Shown: positions 56,683 through 64,000 of the stretch, piece after piece
Numbering within the stretch: the stretch's first letter is position 1
Layout of the letters: every line of letters starts with the position of its first letter
NCBI GenBank assembly: GCA_964019135.1
Contig: OZ025253.1
Location: 40,846,548-40,910,547, forward strand
Direction of reading: 5' to 3'
DNA: 64,000 bases
Source of the DNA: Arenicola marina
Taxonomy: Eukaryota > Annelida > Polychaeta > Arenicolidae
Made by a program: the position numbers and the translations under genes
Notes under the pieces: generated by a model
Databases searched by the model: none
What the model saw: only the letters and a program-made list of their open reading frames with translations
What the model was told of the DNA's origin: nothing

Positions 56683-59338
56683 TGTTACGCAGGTTGGTGG
56701 GGGTGGGGGGGGGGGGGGCAAGCAGGCGGCATAGGCGGTGCAGGATCCAGACAGCGCGTGGGTTGTGAGTGTAAATCTGGTACAGTGGGGGAGCGGGCGG
56801 GGAGACAGCTGTGGCTACTGGGCTGGGGAGTCACCCAAGTAGCGCCCCACCCCCTTCGTCCCACGGGGCTTCTAGGCGAGGTCCGCTCCCGGGACCTGCG
56901 TGGTGCGTGGTGACGGCGTGATGCCACACCCCACCCCCTCAGTTCTACCCGCCTGGTTTGGCGAGGTCCGAACCTCTGAAGCAAAGGCCGGCGCCCAGTG
57001 GCTGGGGTAGGCGGGACACACCCCAACCCCTCCCTCTTACCCTGCTGGTTTGGCGAGTCGGACCTGCGTGGATCCCGCTCGCTGTAGCTATAGTCTGCGC
57101 GACTCCCCCGACCCTTTCCCCCTACCCGCCGGACCCTGACCTCTAGTTCAAGACCTACAATAGTCCGGACCTACAATGGTGGGTCCAGACCTACAATGGT
57201 GGGTCCAGACCTACAATGGTGGGTCCAGACCTATAATGGTGGGTCCAGACCTACAATGGTGGGTCCAGACCTACAATGGTGGGTCCAGACCTACAATGGT
57301 GGGTCCAGACCTACAATGGTGGGTCCAGACCTACAATGGTGGGTCCAGACCTACAATGGTGGGTCCAGACCTATAATGGTGGGTCCAGACCTACAATGGT
57401 GGGTCCAGACCTATAATGGTGGGTCCAGACCTACAATGGTGGGTCCAGACCTACAATGGTGGGTCCAGACCTACAATGGTGGGTCCAGACCTACAATGGT
57501 GGGTCCAGACCTACAATGGTGGGTCCAGACCTACAATGGTGGGTCCAGACCTATAATGGTGGGTCCAGACCTACAATGGTGGGTCCAGACCTACAATGGT
57601 GGGTCCAGACCTACAATGGTGGGTCCAGACCTACAATGGTGGGTCCAGACCTACAATGGTGGGTCCAGACCTACAATGGTGGGTCCAGACCTACAATGGT
57701 GGGTCCAGACCTACAATGGTGGGTCCAGACCTACAATGGTGGGTCCAGACCTACAATGGTGGGTCCAGACCTACAATGGTGGGTCCAGACCTACAATGGT
57801 GGGTCCAGACCTACAATGGTGGGTCCAGACCTACAATGGTGGGTCCAGACCTACAATGGTGGGTCCAGACCTACAATGGTGGGTCCAGACCTACAATGGT
57901 GGGTCCAGACCTACAATGGTGGGTCCAGACCTACAATGGTGGGTCCAGGCCTACAATGGTGGGTCCGGACCTACAATGGTGGGTCCGGACCTACAATGGT
58001 GGGTCCGGACCTACAATGGTGGGTCCAGACCTACAATGGTGGGTCCAGACCTACAATGGTGGGTCCAGACCTACAATGGTGGGTCCAGTCCTACAATGGT
58101 GGGTCCAGACCTACAATGGTGGGTCCAGACCTACAATGGTGGGTCCAGACCTACAATGGTGGGTCCAGACCTACAATGGTGGGTCCAGACCTACAATGGT
58201 GGGTCCGGACCTACAATGGTGGGTCCGGACCTACAATGGTGGGTCCAGACCTACAATGGTGGGTCCAGACCTACAATGGTGGGTCCAGACCTACAATGGT
58301 GGGTCCAGACCTACAATGGTGGGTCCAGACCTATAATGGTGGGTCCAGACCTACAATGGTGGGTCCAGACCTACAATGGTGGGTCCAGACCTATAATGGT
58401 GGGTCCAGACCTACAATCGTGGGTCCAGACCTACAATGGTGGGTCCAGACCTATAATGGTGGGTCCAGACCTACAATGGTGGGTCCAGACCTACAATGGT
58501 GGGTCCAGACCTACAATGGTGGGTCCAGACCTACAATGGTGGGTCCAGACCTACAATGGTGGGTCCAGACCTACAATGGTGGGTCCAGACCTACAATGGT
58601 GGGTCCAGACCTACAATGGTGGGTCCAGACCTACAATGGTGGGTCCAGACCTACAATGGTGGGTCCAGACCTACAATGGTGGGTCCAGACCTATAATGGT
58701 GGGTCCAGACCTACAATGGTGGGTCCAGACCTACAATGGTGGGTCCAGACCTACAATGGTGGGTCCAGACCTACAATGGTGGGTCCAGACCTATAATGGT
58801 GGGTCCAGACCTACAATGGTGGGTCCAGACCTACAATGGTGGGTCCAGACCTACAATGGTGGGTCCAGACCTACAATGGTGGGTCCAGACCTATAATGGT
58901 GGGTCCAGACCTACAATGGTGGGTCCAGGCCTACAATGGTGGGTCCAGACCTACAATGGTGGGTCCAGACCTACAATGGTGGGTCCAGACCTACAATGGT
59001 GGGTCCAGACCTACAATGGTGGGTCCAGACCTACAATGGTGGGTCCAGACCTACAATGGTGGGTTCAGACCTACAATGGTGGGTCCAGACCTACAATTGT
59101 GGGTCCGGCACCTCTAGCTTTGGTTAGGGCCATCCCGGATATAAGGGGTCGGAATCTGGTAGAGGGGACTGGTCGGGACTTGTCGGAACTTGTCGGAACT
59201 GAATTGTTTTAGAGTTTTTACTTTGTGTATGGGAAATTGTGTATGAGGAATAAATACAAGGAAAGGGACCAATGCTGTTGTTTCGATTGAATCAAATAAC
59301 GGATGAAGATAGCCGTGAACCCTCGACAGGGTTCTCCA
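56683..59338 (+). mobile_element. LTR-like element family A, plus-strand copy 3, expanded by a 20-bp VNTR
   Basis: It starts TGTTACGCAGG and ends TCTCCA, matching copy 2 end to end and copy 1 in its 3' half. TATAAG is at 59,140 and AATAAA at 59,249. About 1.9 kb of its 2,656 bp is a 20-bp tandem array placed upstream of the TATA box, where U3 would be. Without the array it is about 0.7 kb, similar to copy 2. No coding region is attached. Confidence 0.65.
57172..59105 (+). repeat. 20-bp minisatellite, about 97 copies, inside LTR-like copy 3
   Basis: Unit GGGTCCAGACCTACAATGGT, almost perfectly homogeneous, with scattered ACCTATAATGG and GGGTCCGGACC variants. Perfect 20-bp phasing (each 60-base line is three units). 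Confidence 0.98.
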
Positions 59339-59441
59339 CCTTCCCCTCTTAATTGTTATTGGAGATTCGCGATTCAGAGGGGGTATTCCCTCCCCCGACA
59401 TAATCAAAGGATGCGCAGACCCCCTCCCCCCTGCCTTTGGA

Positions 59442-61650
59442 TCTGAGCGTACACTATGAAAGTCGGGATTGTGCATTGTGAAAGTCGGGATTGTGGATCT
59501 GAGCGTACACTGTGAAAGTCGGTATTGTAGATCTGAGCGTACACTGTGAAAGTCGGTATTGTGGATCTGAGCGTACACTGTGAAGTCGGGATTGTGAATC
59601 TAAGCGTGCACTGTGAAAGTCGGGATTGTGAATCTGAGCGTACACTGTGAAAGTATATATTGTGAATCTGAGCGTGCATTGTGAAAATCGAGATTGTCAA
59701 TCTGAGCGTACACTGTTCAAGTCTAGATTGTGGATCTGAGCGTAAATTATGAAAATCGAGATTGTTGATCTGAGCGTACACTGTGAAAGTCGTGATTGTT
59801 GATCTAAGCGTACACTGTGAAATCGGGATTGTGGATCTGAGCCTACACTGTGAAAGTCGGGATTGTGGATCTGAGCGTACACTGTGAAAGTCGAGATTGT
59901 GAATCTGAGCGTAAAATATGAAAGTCGGGATTGTGGATCTGAGCGTACACTGTGAAAGTCGTGATTGTGGATCTAAGCGTACACTGTGAAAGTCGGGATT
60001 GTGAATCGAAGCGTACACTTTGAAAGTTGAGATTGTGGATCTGAGCGTACACTGTGAAAGTCGAGATTGTGGATCTGAGCGTACACTGTAAAAGTCGGGA
60101 TTGTGAATCTGAGCGTACACTGTTCAAGTCGAGATTGTGGATCTGAGCGTAAATTATGAAAGTCGAGATTGTTGATCAGAGCGTACACTGTGAAAGTCGT
60201 GATTGTAGATCTAAGCGTACACTGTGAAATCGGGATTGTGGATCTGAGCGTACACTGTGAAAGTTGAGATTGTGGATCTAAGCGTACTCTGTGAGAGTCG
60301 TGATTGTTGATCTTAGCGTACACTGTGAAAGTCGGGATTGTGGATCTAAGCGTACACTGTTAAAGTCGAGATTGTGAATCTGAGCGTAAATTATGAAAGT
60401 CGGGATTGTTGATCTGAGCGTACACTGTGCAAGTCGAGATTGTGGATCTGAGCGTACACTGTGAAAGTCGGGATTGCTGATCTGAGCGTACACTGAGAAA
60501 GTCGGGATTGTTGATCTGAGCGTACACTGTGAAAGTCGTGATTGTGGATCTAAGCGTACACTGTGAAAATCGAGATTGTGGATCTGAGTGTACATTGTAA
60601 AAGTCGGGATTGTGGATTAGAGTGTACACTGTGAAAGTCGGGATTGTGGATCTGAGCCTACACTGTGAAAGTCGGGATTGTGGATCTGAGCGTACACTAT
60701 TAAAGTCGAGATTGTGAATCTGAGCATAAATTATGAAAGTCGGGATTGTGGATCTAAGCGTACACTGTGCAAGTCGAGATTGTTGATCTGAGCGTACACT
60801 GTGAAATTTGTGATTCTGGATCTAAGCGTACACTGTGAAAGTCTGGATTGCTGATCTGAGCGTACACTGAGAAAGTCGGGATTGTTGATCTGAGCGTACA
60901 CTATGAAAGTCTGGATTGCTGATCTGAGCGTACACTGAGAAAGTCGGGATTGTTGATCTGAGCGTACGCTGTGAAAATCGAGATTGTGGATCTGAGTGTA
61001 CATTGTAAAAGTCGGGATTGTGGATCTGAGCGTACACTTTGAAAGTCGGGATTGTGAATCTAAGCGTGCACTGTGAAAGTCGAGATTGTGAATCTGAGCG
61101 TACACTGTGAAAGTATAGATTGTGAATCTGAGCGTACACTGTGCAAGTCGAGATTGTTAATCTGAGCGTACACTGTTAAAGTCGAGATTGTGAATATGAG
61201 CGTTCACTGTAAATGTCGGGATTGTTGATCTGAGCGTACACTGTGAAAGTCGAGATTGTTGATCTGAGCGTACACTGTGAAAGTCGTGATTGCGGATCTA
61301 AGCGTACACTGTGAAAATCGAGATTGTGGATCTGAGTGTGCACTGTAGAAGTCGGGATTGTGGATCTGAGCGTACACTTTGAAAGTCGGGATTGTGAATC
61401 TAAGCGTGCACTGTGAAAGTCGAGATTGTGAATCTGAGCGTACACTGTGAAAGTATAGATTGTGAATCTGAGCGTGCATTGAGGAAGTCGAGATAATGGA
61501 TCTGAGCGCACATTGTGAAAGTCGGGATTGTCAATCTGAGCGTACACTTTGAAAGTCGGGATTGTAGATTTAAGCGTACACTGTGAAAGTCGGGATTGTG
61601 GATCCAGGAGAACATTGTGAAAGTCGTGTGAATCTGAGCTTGCACTGAGA
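59442..61650 (+). repeat. 34-bp minisatellite, about 65 copies
   Basis: Unit body GTACACTGTGAAAGTCGGGA plus TTGTGGATCTGAGC. Copies are more diverged than in the neighbouring arrays, with recurrent subtypes (CGTAAATTATGAAAGTCGAG, CACTGAGAAAGTCGGGATTG) arranged in repeating order, suggesting higher-order structure. Confidence 0.95.
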
Positions 61651-62359
61651 AAGGCGTTACTTCCAATTTCTGTGGATCACAAAGTGAAATTGTGTAAATG
61701 GCTACAGTACAGTAATTGTAGCGCTGGCTACTGTTCTACAGTAGGTGTAGAGCTGACCTCTCAGCGAGTGAGGAGCCCAGTGTATATAAAGAGAGCAGCC
61801 GAAACGACCGACCACCACCCGCGATAGAGAACCGAGAGACTACAACACCCACAACAACGGATATGTAACCACGCTACCTAGAATTTAAATGAAGAAACCA
61901 AAAATGGAAATACGTTATTTACTTCCAGTGTAAACGCTCGGCAGGAACGCAACAATATTTTGCGATACGCGATCGGCCGCTTAACAATGGTTCGCCCTAG
62001 CATGGGAGAACGACCGCGAGGTAACGCCCCCCCCCTTCCCCCCCACCCCCCCGGGCTGCAATATCAACGAACGCAGGTTTGGCTCGGGTTGCTGTGTGGG
62101 TGTACGTGTCGGCAAGCGGCTACGCTCAGTCTGAGGTACTTGAACCTCAACTGTTTCACCGGGCCTTCTTTTTTTATATAGTTTTACATTCGGTAGCTAG
62201 CTGACATCTTAGTACTGACGTGGATGGGGGGGGGGGGGGCGGGGGGTGTATGTATGTGTAAGCTAGCCTCCGCCACTCGCGGCTGGGCTGGTGTATGTGG
62301 TGGGGAGCTCCGGGGCAAAGGTTGCATTGCGCCTGCGTGACTGGGAGAGGCCACTCGGC
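61651..62359. other. Unique DNA with homopolymer runs
   Basis: C-runs near 62,030 and a G14 run near 62,230. Contains the first of two TATA-like sites. No coding region recognised. Confidence 0.35.
61783..61790 (+). promoter_or_regulatory. TATA-like site
   Basis: TATATAAA followed by a transcribed-looking, A/C-rich stretch. Could be a host promoter or an unrecognised LTR promoter. Context gives no gene. Confidence 0.3.
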
Positions 62360-62366
62360 TATATAA
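62360..62366 (+). promoter_or_regulatory. TATA box of a possible first exon (to 62,591)
   Basis: TATATAA, then about 230 bp of GA-rich sequence without a clear start codon frame, ending at a textbook donor CTG/GTAAGT (GT at 62,592). This is the layout of a non-coding first exon. The downstream exon is not visible before the window ends. Confidence 0.35.
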
Positions 62367-62754
62367 CGCCCCTGTTTGCGGTCCAGAAACCATTCTCTCG
62401 GACACGTCGACGGTTGTTCTGCGATATCTCACGTCGTTTGGCATCAGCAGCACTAGCGTACGTGGCAGGAGACCAGAGCGAGAGAGAGAGAGACAGGGAG
62501 AGCAACAGAGACAGAGCGAGAGAAAGAGACTGAGAGAAGGACTGAGACAGACCGAGAGAAGTTAGAGAGGCGACACTCGTGGATCCGGCTGGTAAGTCAT
62601 CAGTTATTTACCTTGGTTTCAAGACAACCAGGGGGCTGGAATATACACCTAAGGGGTCGAACCCTTCCAGCCCCACCTCGTGGACCCCGCAGTGTCGCCA
62701 CCTGGCGAATCCGGTCGGTCGTGTTGTCAGCCGCCGGGTGCTTATCTATGGAGA

Positions 62755-63155
62755 GCTATTTTATCTTTAAATACTTATTTGCACATATCTTTAAATAATT
62801 GCTGATATGTCCAAATATTTCCACATATCTCTAAATAATTGCGCATATATCCAAATATATGCACATATCGTTAAATGGTTTCAGCATATCTCAAAGTATT
62901 TGTACACATCACAAATTTCATTCCACATATCTCTGAATAATGGCACATATGCATAAATATTTATATATGTCAAAACATATATATCAAATTATTTATGTAT
63001 GTCAAATATGTATGTCAAATTATCTCAGAATATGTTGAAAGGATTTGGACATGACATTCAAGCTTTGAAACATATATCTAAATAGCCACGAATTTAGCAT
63101 ATGTGCAATTGTTTTAATGAATTGGTCAGTTCATTTAATGATATGTTCAATTCAT
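62755..63155. repeat. AT-rich degenerate repeat, unit about 38-42 bp
   Basis: Recurring words CACATATCTTTAAATAATTG and CAAATATTTGCACATAT to about 63,030, then TTCATTTAATGATATGTTCAA units that continue on the far side of the foldback at about 63,455-63,510. Confidence 0.65.
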
Positions 63156-63160
63156 TTAAT

Positions 63161-63454
63161 AACGCCCTGTTTACGGCCTCCAAGCTTGTCCGCTCCCAAA
63201 GAAGCGGGCCGGAGCGCGAGCTTCGCCTGGCACAGGGGAGAGCATAGTGGTTGTCTTCTGCCGTTTGTGGCAGAAGAGAAAACGTAGTACCCACCGTTTA
63301 AACACCTAATTTCTGTTCCTTATATGTATATCCACAAAAGGTAGAGGACAACCTCTATGCTCTTACCTGTGCCCCGCGGAGCTCGCACTCCATGGCTGTT
63401 TATAGCGGCCTGTCAGACTTTTGCCGCATTAACAGCCATGAACAGGGCTACGTT
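63161..63454. mobile_element. Foldback/MITE inserted in the AT-rich repeat
   Basis: Ends AACGCCCTGTTTACGGCC and (complement of right end) AACGTAGCCCTGTTCATGGC are related inverted repeats. A second inner pair of 27-bp arms (63,229-63,255 and 63,347-63,373, sharing GGCACAGG, AGAGCATAG and GGTTGTC) and a hairpin CTTCTGCC/GGCAGAAG lie inside. The flanks on both sides are the same TTCAATTCATTTAAT repeat. Confidence 0.6.
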
Positions 63455-63589
63455 CAACTCATTTAATATGTTCGGTTCATTTAATGATATGTTCAATTCA
63501 GATAATGATATGTGGAAATGATTTTAAAACAACACTATTTCAAGCAGGGATGAGGGAAGAAATGGCAGGGACAGAGGGAAAGAACGGGC

Positions 63590-64000
63590 AGGGCGGGCTC
63601 GCTAAGCCGGAGGGCTCGCTAGACTGAAGGGCTCGCTAAGCTTAAGGTTTGCTAGGGTGAAGGGCTCGCTAGGGTAGAGGACCCGCTAAGCCGTATGGCT
63701 TGCTAGGGTAGAGGGCCCGCTAAGTCGTAGGGTTTTCTATGGTAGAGGGCCCGCTAAGCCGTAGGGTTTTCTATGGTAGAGGGCCCGCTAAGCCGTAGGG
63801 CTTGCTAGGGTAGAGCGCCCGCTAAGCCGTAGCGCTTGCTAGGGTAGAGGACCCGCTAAACCGTAGGATTTGCTAGGGTAGAGGGCCCGCTAAGCCGTGG
63901 GGCTTGCTAGGGTAGAGGGCCCGCTAAGCCGTAGCGCTTGCTAGGGTAGAGGACCCGCTAAGCCGTAGGACTTATCAGGGTAGAGGGCCCGCTAGGCCGT
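63590..64000 (+). repeat. 34-bp minisatellite, about 12 copies, running off the window
   Basis: Unit GCTAGGGTAGAGGGCCCGCT plus AAGCCGTAGGGCTT. The first units are diverged and later ones nearly identical. It is not related in sequence to the 34-bp array at 59.4-61.65 kb. Confidence 0.9.

Noticed and set aside
57176-59212. 566-codon frame MVGPDLQWWVQTYNGGSRPT
   Set aside because: 20-bp repeat translation with a 20-residue period. It is open in all three plus frames.
29735-59338. Clear target duplications for the LTR-like family A copies
   Set aside because: CTAG precedes the 5' end of copies 2 and 3, but no matching word follows their 3' ends, so I did not claim a duplication.
59404-61666. 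Overlapping minus frames of the VYAQIHNPDFHSVRSDPQSR type
   Set aside because: 34-bp repeat translation, with several overlapping frames of similar length.
63590-64000. Telomere-like GCTAGGGTAGAGGG words
   Set aside because: The period is 34 bp with GC-rich spacer, not a TTAGGG or TTTAGGG array.

Overview
The window looks like intergenic, repeat-dominated nuclear DNA of an invertebrate animal. The evidence is spliced gene structure with canonical GT/AG sites, a tRNA-derived SINE head, an APE-type LINE fragment, LTR-like elements with TATA and AATAAA signals, a Mutator-like (MULE) transposase fused to a Ulp1-type protease, and several small inverted-repeat (MITE-like) elements. A lophotrochozoan such as a mollusc is my best guess, but nothing here fixes the phylum. 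No bacterial operon, rRNA gene or CRISPR array is present.

Layout. 1-3660: a minus-strand MULE transposase gene with an N-terminal Ulp1/C48 protease domain, running off the left edge, preceded by a good splice acceptor. 3.7-9.2 kb: AT-rich unique DNA with a degenerate ~55-bp repeat, a 30-bp inverted-repeat pair enclosing about 1 kb, and a 99-bp TA-flanked mini-element. 9.2-9.7 kb: a dispersed element that recurs at 44.8-45.4 kb. 10.0-11.4 kb: a 37-bp tandem array followed directly by a decayed LINE endonuclease fragment. 12.2-15.3 kb: an LTR-like end abutting a 74-bp array of about 35 copies. 17.6-27.5 kb: an 88-bp purine-rich satellite of about 112 copies with a 2,950-bp higher-order repeat. 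27.5-29.2 kb: 54-bp and 21-bp arrays. 29.7-30.6 kb: a reversed LTR-like copy carrying a nested mariner-type MITE. 30.9-50.3 kb: one lineage of 19-bp minisatellite, interrupted at 37,854-45,425 by a 7.57-kb element and changing to a derived monomer at about 47.64 kb. 51.0-56.0 kb: an 80-89-bp satellite with a G-tract in every unit, interrupted by a 604-bp solo LTR. 56.7-59.3 kb: a third LTR-like copy inflated by about 97 copies of a 20-mer. 59.4-61.65 kb: a 34-bp array. 61.7-64 kb: two TATA-type promoter-like sites, a foldback element and another 34-bp array.

The only two convincing protein-coding loci are the MULE-Ulp1 gene and a five-exon SANT/Myb-like gene (41.39 to about 37.9 kb, minus strand) whose exons join in phase. 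The second gene lies wholly inside the 7.57-kb inserted element, which has 13-bp perfect terminal inverted repeats and a CAG target duplication. That fits a PIF/Harbinger-like transposon carrying a Myb-like accessory gene, although no DDE transposase was found in it.

More than half of the window is tandem repeat. The very long apparent open frames inside those arrays (up to 2,784 codons) are products of repeat composition and are not annotated as genes.
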